Below are positions 40,854 through 50,372 of a stretch of 64,000 nt of DNA, piece by piece. A program made the translations under genes and the position numbers. How positions within the stretch are numbered: position 1 is the first letter of the stretch; the number at the start of each line of letters is the position of its first letter. Origin of the DNA: an uncultured Acetatifactor sp. (GTDB lineage Bacteria; Bacillota; Clostridia; Lachnospirales; Lachnospiraceae); the NCBI GenBank assembly GCA_947624245.1, contig CANQJL010000008.1, positions 29,204 to 93,203 of the forward strand, read 5' to 3'. Under the pieces are notes generated by a model, which did no database searches, had not been told where the DNA came from, and saw only the letters and a list, made by a program, of their open reading frames with translations.

Positions 40854-43121
40854 ATGAAGCGGAAAGGAAATCGTATTTTTGGCAGAATCATTTCCCTGAC
40901 AGTGTGTGCAGCCATGGCGCTTGCGCTCTCCTCCTGCGGCGGCAGGGCGGCGGGGAACGCGGAAAGCGCCTCCGGCAATTCTTCGGACAGCGATGCACAG
41001 CAGTTCGTATATGTGCCGGAGTTCGTCGGGATAGATTCGGAGGACGCCTCTCTCTATGACACCTACATGCTGGGAGAGGATCTCTATTACACCTCCATTC
41101 ACTTTGAGTCGGAGTCGGAGACGCAATCCTATACCCTGCACAAATGGTCCGCCGTGTCGCGGACCGCTCAGGACCGTGCGCTGGAGCTGCCCGAGAATGC
41201 AGGCATAAACGGTTTTGCCGTGGGACCGGACGACTGTGTGTACGCGGTGCTGGATAAGGCGTTCTATGACGAGAACGGCGATTATGCGGACTCCGAGGTG
41301 GACCTTGCGAAATTCGACGGGCAGGGAAAGCTGCTCTCGTCACAGAATGTGACGGAGCTGGTGACCGATGAGGCGGGGGACTACTATCAGGCAAGGATCG
41401 AGACGGACGGTCAGGGCAGGGTGTATCTCCTCACAAATGACGGGATATGTCTCTTTGACGGGGAGCTGCAGCCGGCGGGCACCGTGGAACTGCCGAAGAA
41501 TGCCGGAAGCAGTCAGATCGACTGCTGGGGACACGGGGCGGACGGCAAGGTCTATGCGATGCAGCTCAGTTACGGTGAAAATGAGAGCAAGGGTACGCTG
41601 TATGAGATAGATTTTGAGGCGAAGAAGCTGGGAACGGGCCTCGAGGGCTTCCCCAGCATTTACAGCAATTGTCTTGCGCAGGACGCAGACGGGAATTTCT
41701 GGGTATACGATCAGAATGCCGTGTACAGATACGATCCCAAGGCGCAGGAGAAGGAGAAGGTCTTTTCCTGGCTCGAGAGTGACATCAACGGCGATTACAT
41801 CAACGGATTTGGCATTCTTCCGGACGGACGGATCATGCTGGTGTATGCGGATTGGGAGAGCCATGAGAGCGGCGTGGCGCTGCTGACAAAGACCGATGCC
41901 TCCCAGATCGTACAGAAAAAGCAGATCGTCATCGGCACGATGAGCACGGATCAGCAGCTGCAGGCGGCAGCCGTGAACTTCAACAAATCCAACGACGATT
42001 ACAGAATCGAGATAAGGGCCTATATGGATTCGGACAACTGGTCGGAGAATTCCTACGAGGACGCAGTGGCCAGAATGAATAACGATATCACCTCCGGCAA
42101 CTGTCCGGATATCATCAATCTGGACTCGGTAAATACCGCACAGTATGCGGCCAAGGGCGTGTTCCAGGATCTGACGCCTTATCTGGAGCAGAGCACCGTG
42201 CTGGACAGGGAGGATATGATAGACAGCGTCATGAATGCGTATACCTATGACGGCGTTCTGGTGGCCGTTCCCGACAGCTTCGGACTGGAGACGGTCTTCG
42301 GCAGCAGACAGCAGCTGGGAGATCGGATGGGCTGGACGCTGGAGGAGATGACGGCGTTCGCAGATGCTCATCAGGATCAGGAGCTGTTCGACCTCATGCC
42401 AAAGGACATGATGATGCAATATCTTATGAGATATAATATGGATAACTTTGTGGACTGGAAGACCGGCACCTGCCGGTTCGACACGGAGGAGTTCAAGAGT
42501 CTGCTGGAGTTCGTGTCGCGTTATCCCGATGTAGATGATGTCAATTGGGGCGACAGGCCGTCCACTCCCGAAAGAATACAAGACGGTGAGGTATTGCTGA
42601 TTCCCGACTCAATATATGAGTTGGACAGTATACAGCTGTATGAGGAGATGTTTCAGGGCGACGTGACGCCCATCGGATTCCCGGGCCTCGGCGGCAGCGG
42701 GTGCACCGTTACGGCCGACGGGTGCTACGCCATTGCGGCAAGCTCCGAGGTAAAGGACGGCGCATGGAGGTTTATCGAGCAGTACCTTACCAGAGAGGAT
42801 ACCTGGATGCGATACGGCTTCCCCAACAGCAGGAGCAGTCTGGAGGAGACGGCGGAGGAGCTGCTCCGTGGTGTGGAAGACGGCGGTAAAAGCTACGGCT
42901 GGGGGAACTTCAACTATAATTATCGGAAACCGACCCAGGAGGAAATCGATATGGTCTTTGACATGATCGACTCCGCCATGCCGGCGTCCGGCGGCAGCGA
43001 GCAGCTGTTAAAGATCATCAACGAGGAGGCGGCGCCCTTCTTCCAGGGACAGAAATCGGTGGACGAGGTGACGAAGATCATACAGAGCCGCATACAGATC
43101 TATGTGAGTGAGAACAGCTAG
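40854..43121 (+). CDS. Lipoprotein: beta-propeller-like domain joined to ABC solute-binding domain (first copy)
   Basis: This is a 755-residue surface lipoprotein with a basic signal peptide and lipobox ALSSC (Cys near residue 23). Residues about 45-355 contain repeated blade-like strands (DGQGRVYLLTNDGICLFDGE, GADGKVYAMQ, DADGNFWVYDQNAVYRYDP, LPDGRIMLVY), resembling a beta-propeller. From about 365 (KKQIVIGTMSTDQQLQAAAVNFN) a type 1 sugar-binding fold follows, with 'CPDIINLDSVN', ending 'IIQSRIQIYVSENS'. ATG 40854 follows GAGGAGATC. Two permease genes follow directly. The ligand is unknown, presumably a saccharide. Confidence 0.85.
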   Translation: MKRKGNRIFGRIISLTVCAAMALALSSCGGRAAGNAESASGNSSDSDAQQFVYVPEFVGIDSEDASLYDTYMLGEDLYYTSIHFESESETQSYTLHKWSAVSRTAQDRALELPENAGINGFAVGPDDCVYAVLDKAFYDENGDYADSEVDLAKFDGQGKLLSSQNVTELVTDEAGDYYQARIETDGQGRVYLLTNDGICLFDGELQPAGTVELPKNAGSSQIDCWGHGADGKVYAMQLSYGENESKGTLYEIDFEAKKLGTGLEGFPSIYSNCLAQDADGNFWVYDQNAVYRYDPKAQEKEKVFSWLESDINGDYINGFGILPDGRIMLVYADWESHESGVALLTKTDASQIVQKKQIVIGTMSTDQQLQAAAVNFNKSNDDYRIEIRAYMDSDNWSENSYEDAVARMNNDITSGNCPDIINLDSVNTAQYAAKGVFQDLTPYLEQSTVLDREDMIDSVMNAYTYDGVLVAVPDSFGLETVFGSRQQLGDRMGWTLEEMTAFADAHQDQELFDLMPKDMMMQYLMRYNMDNFVDWKTGTCRFDTEEFKSLLEFVSRYPDVDDVNWGDRPSTPERIQDGEVLLIPDSIYELDSIQLYEEMFQGDVTPIGFPGLGGSGCTVTADGCYAIAASSEVKDGAWRFIEQYLTREDTWMRYGFPNSRSSLEETAEELLRGVEDGGKSYGWGNFNYNYRKPTQEEIDMVFDMIDSAMPASGGSEQLLKIINEEAAPFFQGQKSVDEVTKIIQSRIQIYVSENS

Positions 43122-43142
43122 AAATCAGGCAGGAGAACGGCA

Positions 43143-44090
43143 TTGAGCAGAAGGCACGGCGAGGGGCTGCCGGAGGGGCAGCCCCCCATTGGGAAAAAGA
43201 ACAGAGTGCGGCGCACAAAGGCAAGCCGCAGCACCAGAAAGCGCAGATTGAGCTCGGGAATCTTTATTGCGCCCAGTCTGCTGGGGGTACTTTTGTTCTT
43301 TATTCTGCCCTTTTTTGTGGTTATTTTTTACTCGGTGGTGGATAATCCCATCAGCGGGCAATTTGTATTTTTGGACAATTTCAGGAATATTATCCGGAAT
43401 AATGCGTTTCAAAAGGCAGTCCGCAATACGCTGACCTTTTCGGCCGTGGCTGTGCCTCTGGCGGTGGTGCTCTCCCTGCTTTTAGCCATCGTTCTGGAGG
43501 CAAAGCTGCCGTTTCGGAGCCAGTTTCGGACGTTTTTCTTAAGCCCCATGATGGTGCCGGTGGCCTCCATTGTGCTGATCTGGCAGGTGCTTTTCCACTA
43601 CAACGGCGCGGTGAACGATTTCCTCGGGCTGTTCGGGGTCGACAAGATCGACTGGCTGAAGTCCGAATACGCCCAGGTGGTGGTCATCGTCCTGTTCTTG
43701 TGGAAGAATCTCGGATACAATATGATCCTCTTCATGGCGGCGCTGGCCAGCATTCCAAAGGACATACTCGAGGTGGCCAGACTGGAGAGCGCCACGCCCC
43801 TGCAGACCTTCTTTTACATTAAGATCAGGTATCTGTCCTCGACGCTGCTGTTCGTCACGATCATGTCGCTGATCAATTCCTTTAAGGTGTTCCGCGAGGT
43901 GTATCTGTTGACGGGAGATTATCCTTACGATACGATATATATGCTGCAGCACTTTATGAACAACAAGTTCAAGTCTCTGGATTATCAGATGCTGTCGGCG
44001 GCAGCGATATTGATGAGCCTAGTGATGATCGTCATTATCGGGATACTGTTCATCACGGAGAACCGGTTCGGAAAGGATGTGGAGGGATGA
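43143..44090 (+). CDS. Sugar-type ABC transporter permease (MalF/UgpA-like)
   Basis: The 315-residue product begins with a basic cytoplasmic segment of about 38 residues and then has six membrane helices. It has the MalF/UgpA pattern 'FIAPSLLGVLLFFILPFFVVIFYS' and the ATPase-contact EAA-type loop 'ASIPKDILEVARLESATPLQTFFYIKIRYLS'. The TTG start at 43143 has AGGAG upstream. The stop overlaps the next permease (ATGA). With its partner it forms the importer channel for the binding lipoprotein. Confidence 0.93.
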   Translation: MSRRHGEGLPEGQPPIGKKNRVRRTKASRSTRKRRLSSGIFIAPSLLGVLLFFILPFFVVIFYSVVDNPISGQFVFLDNFRNIIRNNAFQKAVRNTLTFSAVAVPLAVVLSLLLAIVLEAKLPFRSQFRTFFLSPMMVPVASIVLIWQVLFHYNGAVNDFLGLFGVDKIDWLKSEYAQVVVIVLFLWKNLGYNMILFMAALASIPKDILEVARLESATPLQTFFYIKIRYLSSTLLFVTIMSLINSFKVFREVYLLTGDYPYDTIYMLQHFMNNKFKSLDYQMLSAAAILMSLVMIVIIGILFITENRFGKDVEG

Positions 44091-44980
44091 GCAGGAAAAA
44101 GCTGTGGAAGACGGCGAAGATCGCCATGGCGACAATCATAGCGGCGTCCTTTGCCATACTGTTCCTGATGCCGATCGTACTGACAATCACCAATTCTTTC
44201 ATGTCGTCTTCGGAGATATCCGCCAACTACGGAACGGTGTTCGCCACCAATGCGAACGGCGGAAAAGTCTTTATCTCCGAGAAGGTGAACCTGAAGTTCA
44301 TACCGGATATGGTGTCGTTCAGCCAGTACATCACCGTGCTGCTGAAAAGTCCGGATTATCTGCTGAAGTTCTGGAACTCGGTGATACTGGCGGGCCCCAT
44401 CGTGCTGTTCCAGCTGCTGGTGGCTACCCTTGCGTCCTTCGGGTTCGCAAGATATCGGGGCAAGATAAGGGGAATCATCTTTTTCTCTTATATCATTTTG
44501 ATGCTGATGCCCTATCAGGTGACGCTGGTTCCGAACTATCTGGTCAGCGATTGGCTGAACATACTCGACACGAACTGGGCCATTTGGCTGCCGGGTATCT
44601 TTTCGCCGTTCGCGGTCTATCTGTTGACAAAATATATCCGGAGGATTCCCACCTCCGTGATCGAGGCGGCTCAGATTGACGGAGCCGGCGAGTGGCAGAT
44701 CTATCGGAGGATCTGTATGCCGTTGTGCAAGGGCGCGATCTGCTCCGCGGCGATTCTGGTATTTATCGACTACTGGAATATGGTGGAGCAGCCTCTGATT
44801 CTGCTCAGCGATGAGCAGAAGTATCCGCTGTCGGTGTTTTTGAGCAAGATCAACGCCGGCGAGATCGGCCTTGCCTTCGCGGTGGCCACAATCTATATGG
44901 TCCCCAGCCTCCTTATCTTTCTGTACGGGGAGGAGTATCTGATAGACGGAATCACTTATCAGGGAGGCATAAAGGGATAA
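44087..44980 (+). CDS. Sugar-type ABC transporter permease (MalG/UgpE-like)
   Basis: The 297-residue product has six membrane helices and the EAA loop 'IPTSVIEAAQIDGAGEWQIYRRICMPL', characteristic of MalG/UgpE family permeases. It shares a four-base overlap with the upstream permease. No ATP-binding subunit is encoded nearby, so the transporter probably uses a shared MsmK/UgpC-type ATPase encoded elsewhere, as many Firmicute sugar importers do. Confidence 0.93.
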   Translation: MSRKKLWKTAKIAMATIIAASFAILFLMPIVLTITNSFMSSSEISANYGTVFATNANGGKVFISEKVNLKFIPDMVSFSQYITVLLKSPDYLLKFWNSVILAGPIVLFQLLVATLASFGFARYRGKIRGIIFFSYIILMLMPYQVTLVPNYLVSDWLNILDTNWAIWLPGIFSPFAVYLLTKYIRRIPTSVIEAAQIDGAGEWQIYRRICMPLCKGAICSAAILVFIDYWNMVEQPLILLSDEQKYPLSVFLSKINAGEIGLAFAVATIYMVPSLLIFLYGEEYLIDGITYQGGIKG

Positions 44981-45014
44981 GTCATGATGAATTTTTATCG
45001 AGGAGAGAGGAACA

Positions 45015-46649
45015 ATGGACGAGAACGGAAAGAAGAAGCGTGAATGGATTAAGACGGCGGCCATTATCTTTTTGGCGGTGATGCTGGTGCTGACTTTCTT
45101 TTCCAACACCGTTATGAACTACTCGCTGCCGGAAGTGGCTACGGTATATGTGGAGCCCGGCACCATAACGGCAAAGATACGCGGGACCGGTGTGGTGGAG
45201 AGCGGGGACCCCTATGAGGTCAAGGTCACCGAGTCCAGAACGGTGCAGAGCGTGGCCGTCCGCGCCGGCGACCAGGTCCAGAAGGGCGATGTGATCCTCT
45301 ATCTGGAGGAGAAGGAGAGCGAGGAGCTGAAGGCCGCGCTGGCGGCGCTTGATGAGGCGAAGAAGGCGCTGGACGACGCCAAGGGCGCCTACAATGACGC
45401 GCTGCTCACGGGGAACTATACCGATCAGGATATTTCGGCGGCAATCGGGAATACTTCCGTCAGCGCATACCGTCAGCAGCTGACGGCCGCGCAGAATGCC
45501 GTCGTGCCGCTGCAGACTACCGTGGACCAGCTGACACAGCAGATCGGGGATATCGACGCGCAGCTGAAGCTGGAGCAGTCCCTGCTGCAGTCCGCGCAGG
45601 ACAGGGCGGACGCGGCGATGGCAGCGGCGCCGTCGTCGGTGAGCGGCGGCGATTCCTCCGGCCTTGAGGCGGCGGTGCAGGCGGCGCAGACGGAGTATGA
45701 TGCGGCAAAACAGGCGGAAACCGTTACCCCGGGCGATGCGGGCCTGCAGGCCGCTACAGCAGCGGCGAAGAAGAAACTGGATACGGCCAAGGCAAATCTT
45801 TCCAACTATAACAGCGCCGCGTCCGAGGTCACTTCCCGCAGCCAGACCATCACCAACCTGAACAGCCAGAGGGCCCAGAGGGAGGTGGAGCTCTACAACG
45901 CCACCAAGGCGCTTGACGAGGCGAAGGCTAATCTGGAGGCGCTGACCTCTCTGCTGGGAAATAAAGTGGGGCTGGAGGGATTTCTGGACGCCATATCCGA
46001 TGCGCAGGATGTCGTGAATGATGCGCAGGCAGAGGTAGACGAGCTCACGGCGAAGTCCGCAGGCGCCACCGTCACCGCAGGAATTTCCGGAACGGTCACC
46101 TCCGTCAATATCGTGGCGGGCAACACCACCAGTCCGGAGACCCCCGTTGCCGTGCTGCAGCCGGAGGGGAAGGGCTATACGCTGAGCTTTTCCGTCACCA
46201 ACGAACAGGCCAGACGGCTGAGCGTGGGAGACAGGGCAGAGCTCGTGAACGCATGGAGATACGAGGACGTGAGCGCGACGGTGTCCGGCATTAAGCCCGA
46301 TCCCACGGATCCCGGGCAGAGGAAGCAGATCACCTTCGATGTGACGGGGGAGGTCACCGCCGGTCAGACGCTGAATCTGTCGGTGGGGCAGAAGAGCGCG
46401 AACTTTGACTATATTGTACCCAACAGCGCCGTCCGAGAGGACAACAACGGCAAGTTCATACTGATCGTGGAGTCCCGGCCGTCCCCTCTGGGAAACCGCT
46501 ATGTGGCCAGCCGCGTAGACGTGGAGGTATTGGCCAGCGATGACACGCAGTCGGCGGTAAGCGGCGCCCTGTACGGATACGAGTTCGTGATCACGACCTC
46601 CACTCAGCCTGTAGAGGCCGGACAATTGGTGAGACTGGCCAACAACTAG
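45015..46649 (+). CDS. HlyD-like membrane fusion/adaptor protein
   Basis: The 544-residue product has one N-terminal membrane helix (about 14-34), a biotinyl-lipoyl-like segment (about 50-95, 'TITAKIRGTGVVESG'), a very long coiled coil (about 95-345, rich in Ala, Lys, Gln, Asp), the returning lipoyl half and a beta-barrel domain. Such adaptors normally join ABC efflux pumps or envelope proteins. Here it follows two importer-type permeases rather than an exporter, which is unusual. GAGGAGAG precedes the start. Confidence 0.85.
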   Translation: MDENGKKKREWIKTAAIIFLAVMLVLTFFSNTVMNYSLPEVATVYVEPGTITAKIRGTGVVESGDPYEVKVTESRTVQSVAVRAGDQVQKGDVILYLEEKESEELKAALAALDEAKKALDDAKGAYNDALLTGNYTDQDISAAIGNTSVSAYRQQLTAAQNAVVPLQTTVDQLTQQIGDIDAQLKLEQSLLQSAQDRADAAMAAAPSSVSGGDSSGLEAAVQAAQTEYDAAKQAETVTPGDAGLQAATAAAKKKLDTAKANLSNYNSAASEVTSRSQTITNLNSQRAQREVELYNATKALDEAKANLEALTSLLGNKVGLEGFLDAISDAQDVVNDAQAEVDELTAKSAGATVTAGISGTVTSVNIVAGNTTSPETPVAVLQPEGKGYTLSFSVTNEQARRLSVGDRAELVNAWRYEDVSATVSGIKPDPTDPGQRKQITFDVTGEVTAGQTLNLSVGQKSANFDYIVPNSAVREDNNGKFILIVESRPSPLGNRYVASRVDVEVLASDDTQSAVSGALYGYEFVITTSTQPVEAGQLVRLANN

Positions 46650-46659
46650 GAGGCGGGCG

Positions 46660-47736
46660 ATGAAGAAACGAAGATTTGGGATCAGCGCAGCCATATCCTT
46701 TGTGATCTTTCTCATACTGCTTTGGGTCATAGGACGCATAGGGAGCGGCAGACAGGACCAACAGATGGCCGCGCGGTGGAGCGAAGACGGAGGCGTGGCT
46801 CAGGTAAGCTGCTTTTTCTCCGTAGATTCCGACATTACCCGTGACGGCATTGAGGAGTTTGAACATTCCATAGACAACGCGCTGGCGGAGGCGTCCGTGA
46901 TACAGGATTCCGAAAATCCCACAGCCAGACTTTGGGCAGATGCCTACAGCGCGGACGGCACTGTGACGATCACCAGAAACGGCGTTTCTCTGGAGACCGA
47001 CGCCATCGGGATCGGGGGAGACTTTTTCCTGTTTCACCCGCTGAAGCTCGTGGCAGGCTCCTATTTTTCGGGCAACGATCTGATGCAGGACTATTGTGTC
47101 ATAGATGAGGACGCGGCGTGGCAGCTGTTCGGCTCCGACAATGTGGCGGGCATGATCGTCTATATCGGCAATATCCCCCATATTGTCACAGGCGTGGTGG
47201 AAAGGCCCGACGGGCGTCTGGAGAAGGCCGCCGGTCTGGACGGCACGCTCGTGTACGTCTCCTGCCAGACGCTGGAGGAGCTGGGGCAGAGCAACGGCAT
47301 CAATCACTACGAGATCGTTATGCCGAATCCCATATCGCATTTTGCGGAGAATTTTGTCAGGGAGAATCTGGGAAGCGACCCGCAGGAGACGGAGATCGTG
47401 GAAAATACCTCCCGTTTCTCCTTTTTGAAAAGGCTTCGGCTGATCCCGCAGTTCGGGACCCGCTCCATGAACGGGAAGGCGATTATCTATCCCTACTGGG
47501 AAAATATCGCAAGGGGATATGAGGATATTCTGGCCCTGCTCACCTTGTTGGAGCTGCTGTTTTTGCTCTATGCGCTGGGCGTGGCGCTTGTGCTGTTCGT
47601 AATCTGGTGGCGGCACAAGGGCTGGACGGTCAAGGGAAAGCTGCTGATCTTAAAGGATAAGCTGGAACGGCTTGCGGAAAAGCAGCGACAGAAGCGGAAG
47701 GAAAAGAAAGCAAAAGAAGACACCAAAATCATATAA
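46660..47736 (+). CDS. MacB-core-like membrane protein with shortened permease part
   Basis: The 358-residue product has an N-terminal membrane helix (about 8-28) and a large extracytoplasmic domain (about 30-280) with MacB periplasmic-core features ('GGDFFLFHPLKLVAGSYF', 'CVIDEDAAWQLFG', 'VYIGNIPHIVTGVVERPDG'). A hydrophobic stretch (about 290-320) and a basic cytoplasmic coil ('KAKEDTKII' end) follow. A complete FtsX-type permease would have three C-terminal helices; here only one or two are present. Ten bases separate it from the adaptor gene, so the two probably work together. Confidence 0.75.
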   Translation: MKKRRFGISAAISFVIFLILLWVIGRIGSGRQDQQMAARWSEDGGVAQVSCFFSVDSDITRDGIEEFEHSIDNALAEASVIQDSENPTARLWADAYSADGTVTITRNGVSLETDAIGIGGDFFLFHPLKLVAGSYFSGNDLMQDYCVIDEDAAWQLFGSDNVAGMIVYIGNIPHIVTGVVERPDGRLEKAAGLDGTLVYVSCQTLEELGQSNGINHYEIVMPNPISHFAENFVRENLGSDPQETEIVENTSRFSFLKRLRLIPQFGTRSMNGKAIIYPYWENIARGYEDILALLTLLELLFLLYALGVALVLFVIWWRHKGWTVKGKLLILKDKLERLAEKQRQKRKEKKAKEDTKII

Positions 47737-47772
47737 ATTCAGCGCTGAAAAATCAGCGCGAAGGGAGGCTTT

Positions 47773-50364
47773 ATGAAAAAAATCTGGTGGAAAAAACTGA
47801 CGGGGGCGGTGCTGATAGCTGCCCTGACAGCGACAGGGTTCTCGGGGTGCGGCAGGCAGACCAAGGATCCCATGGAGAATGCCGCGCTGGCAAAGGAGAA
47901 TGTTTACCGTATGCAGGAGGTCGAAATGCCGGATGTGGGCGGCAGCGGCATGACGGTACGGCAGAGCGCCTATGAGGACGGCACGTTTTATCTGTTGGTG
48001 GAGGTGTATCCCGAAAACGGAGGCAATGAGACGGATATGCGGCTTTTGTCCCTGCAGGACGGCAGCAGCACGATGCAGGAGGTAAAGCTTCAGATATCTT
48101 CGAATCAGGAACCGGACACAGAAGAATCAAACGACCCGTTCCGGCCCGGGCCGCAGGAGGGCGATGCGGCGGAAGATACCGGCGGTGAGGATCCCGCGGA
48201 AAGCGATGTGCAGGAGAACGCGGATACGGAGTCCGAAGAGCCGGACGCGCAGACGGATACGGACGCAGAGTCCGAAGAGCCGGACGCGCAGGATACGGAG
48301 GAGGCTGTTCCGGATACGGATGACGTTGTCGCAGAGACCTATGAATATATAGGCTTCAACAACTATCTGTTCGCGGACGGACGCCTCTACGGCATCAAAT
48401 ATCATAACTTTGAGGATTACTCCGATCCGGAGAACTATGTCTACAAGAACAATAATTATGTGTGCTGCTGGGATATGTCCGGAGCTCTGCTCTGGGAGAC
48501 CTATCTGGATCTTGAGGCCATGAACACGGAGAGCGAGAGCTTTTGGGTGAGCAATCTGATAAAGGGCTCAGGCGCAGACGTGGATCTGGTGCTGATGGGG
48601 AACAGCGCCTATTACATGACCGTGGACGCCGACGGCAATCTCGGAGAGAGAAAGGAGTTCCCCGAAGAGCTGGGCGAGCTGATGTATCAGTACAATCAGA
48701 TGATTCCCACAAGAGACGGCGGCCAGCTGATCCTGTATAACGACACGGACGACTGGAGCAAGCAGTATATTGCTCATTATGATGCCGCTGCGAAGGAGCT
48801 CGACGATCCTGTACAGGTTCCGAACAGCTTTGTGGTGAACGGAATTTCGGCGCCTGCTGCCGGCTTAAGCAGCGATCTGATCTACTGTAACCGCGAGGGC
48901 GTTTTCTCCTACAATATAGGAGACGAACAGGGCACGCCCATGATGAATTTCATCAACTCCGATCTGGAGATCGATTCTTTTTACAGCATTTGCCAGCTTG
49001 ACGACGATTCCTTCATCGGGGTGTTTGATTCGTTGGACGCGGACAGTGAGTCCATGGGCTGGAACAATTTGTCGGCGGGCATCTTCACCTATGTGAAGCC
49101 GGAGGACATTCCGGACAAAAAGGTCCTGGTGCTGGCAGGCAACGATCCGGATCTCGCGATACGCAGGAGAGTGGTGGAATATAACAGGAACAGCGATGAA
49201 TACAGGATCACGATAAAATCCTACAGCGACTTCAATACCTATGAAAATTTCTATGCAGGGTTTGAAAAGCTGGACGGCGATATCATCACGGGCGACATGC
49301 CGGACATTCTGATCATGTCGGGACAGTCCGTGGATAAATATGTGTCCAAGGGACTGCTTGCGGATATCGGTAAGTTCATTGAAAATGATGAGGAGCTGTC
49401 CTCTGTGGAATTTATGGACAATGTATTCAAGGCGTACTCCGTGGACGGAAAGCTCTATCAGGTGATTCCCAAGTTCTTCGTGCGTACCATGGTGGCCAAA
49501 GAAGCTCTGGTGGGCGACAGGACCTCCTGGACCATGGACGATCTGTATCAGCTCAGGGATTCACAGCCGGAAGACACCAAGATGTTCGGCGACCTGACCA
49601 GAGAAAATTTCTTCAATCTGGTCATGACCTATAACGGGGCGGAGCTGGTGGATATCAACACGGGAAAATGTAATTTTGATTCGCCGGAATTTGTCTCCCT
49701 GATGGAGTTTGCCAAGACGCTGCCGGAGGAGATCGTGTACGATGACAGCTATTGGGAGAGTTATGATTATGAATCCCAGTACAGGGAGAACAGGGCTCTG
49801 CTGTGCGAGACCTATATCAGCAGGGTCGGCAGCCTGAATTACACCATAAACGGTCTCTTCGGCGAAGACATCTCCTATATCGGATTTCCTACGGGAAGCG
49901 GTCAGGGATCGGTGATCGACGTGGGCGACACCTACTGTATCTCCGCAAAATCCGCCAATCAGGACGCGGCATGGGAGTTCCTGCGCTACTATCTGACGGA
50001 CGAATATCAGGAGGACACCAATACCTACGGCCTGTCGATCCAGAAGGACAACTTCGATGCGGAGGCAGCTCAGGCGACGGAGCGTCCCTACTATATCGAC
50101 TATAATACGGGAGAAAAGGTGGAGTATGACGAGACCATCTACATCAACGGCGAGGAGATCGCACTTGCGCCCATGAGCGAGGAGCAGGTGGAGGAAGCGG
50201 TGAATATGATCTGTTCCGTTGAGAAGTCCGCATACAACAATCAGGCGCTCCTTGCTATCATCAATGAGGAGATGGGCGGATTTTACGCCGGTCAGAAGAC
50301 GGCTCAGGAAACGGCGAAGATTATCCAGAGCAGAGTGCAGATATATGTAGATGAGAACAGGTAA
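47773..50364 (+). CDS. Lipoprotein: propeller-like domain joined to ABC solute-binding domain (second copy)
   Basis: The 863-residue product is a paralogue of the protein at the start of this cassette. It has a signal peptide with lipobox GFSGC (Cys near residue 24), an acidic low-complexity insert (about 115-190, repeated 'ESEEPDAQ'), blade-like strands, and a solute-binding fold from about 450 ('KKVLVLAGNDPDLAIRRRVVEYNRN'). It ends 'IIQSRVQIYVDENR', almost identical to the first copy. AGGGAGG precedes the ATG. A second binding protein at the operon end suggests alternative ligands or a sensory role. Confidence 0.85.
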   Translation: MKKIWWKKLTGAVLIAALTATGFSGCGRQTKDPMENAALAKENVYRMQEVEMPDVGGSGMTVRQSAYEDGTFYLLVEVYPENGGNETDMRLLSLQDGSSTMQEVKLQISSNQEPDTEESNDPFRPGPQEGDAAEDTGGEDPAESDVQENADTESEEPDAQTDTDAESEEPDAQDTEEAVPDTDDVVAETYEYIGFNNYLFADGRLYGIKYHNFEDYSDPENYVYKNNNYVCCWDMSGALLWETYLDLEAMNTESESFWVSNLIKGSGADVDLVLMGNSAYYMTVDADGNLGERKEFPEELGELMYQYNQMIPTRDGGQLILYNDTDDWSKQYIAHYDAAAKELDDPVQVPNSFVVNGISAPAAGLSSDLIYCNREGVFSYNIGDEQGTPMMNFINSDLEIDSFYSICQLDDDSFIGVFDSLDADSESMGWNNLSAGIFTYVKPEDIPDKKVLVLAGNDPDLAIRRRVVEYNRNSDEYRITIKSYSDFNTYENFYAGFEKLDGDIITGDMPDILIMSGQSVDKYVSKGLLADIGKFIENDEELSSVEFMDNVFKAYSVDGKLYQVIPKFFVRTMVAKEALVGDRTSWTMDDLYQLRDSQPEDTKMFGDLTRENFFNLVMTYNGAELVDINTGKCNFDSPEFVSLMEFAKTLPEEIVYDDSYWESYDYESQYRENRALLCETYISRVGSLNYTINGLFGEDISYIGFPTGSGQGSVIDVGDTYCISAKSANQDAAWEFLRYYLTDEYQEDTNTYGLSIQKDNFDAEAAQATERPYYIDYNTGEKVEYDETIYINGEEIALAPMSEEQVEEAVNMICSVEKSAYNNQALLAIINEEMGGFYAGQKTAQETAKIIQSRVQIYVDENR

Positions 50365-50372
50365 AAGAGTGT

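Noticed and set aside
46660-47736. Pseudogene of a full MacB/FtsX permease
   Set aside because: The frame is intact, ends cleanly with a basic coil, has its own ribosome-binding site and is tightly spaced with its neighbours. I treat it as a functional short form.
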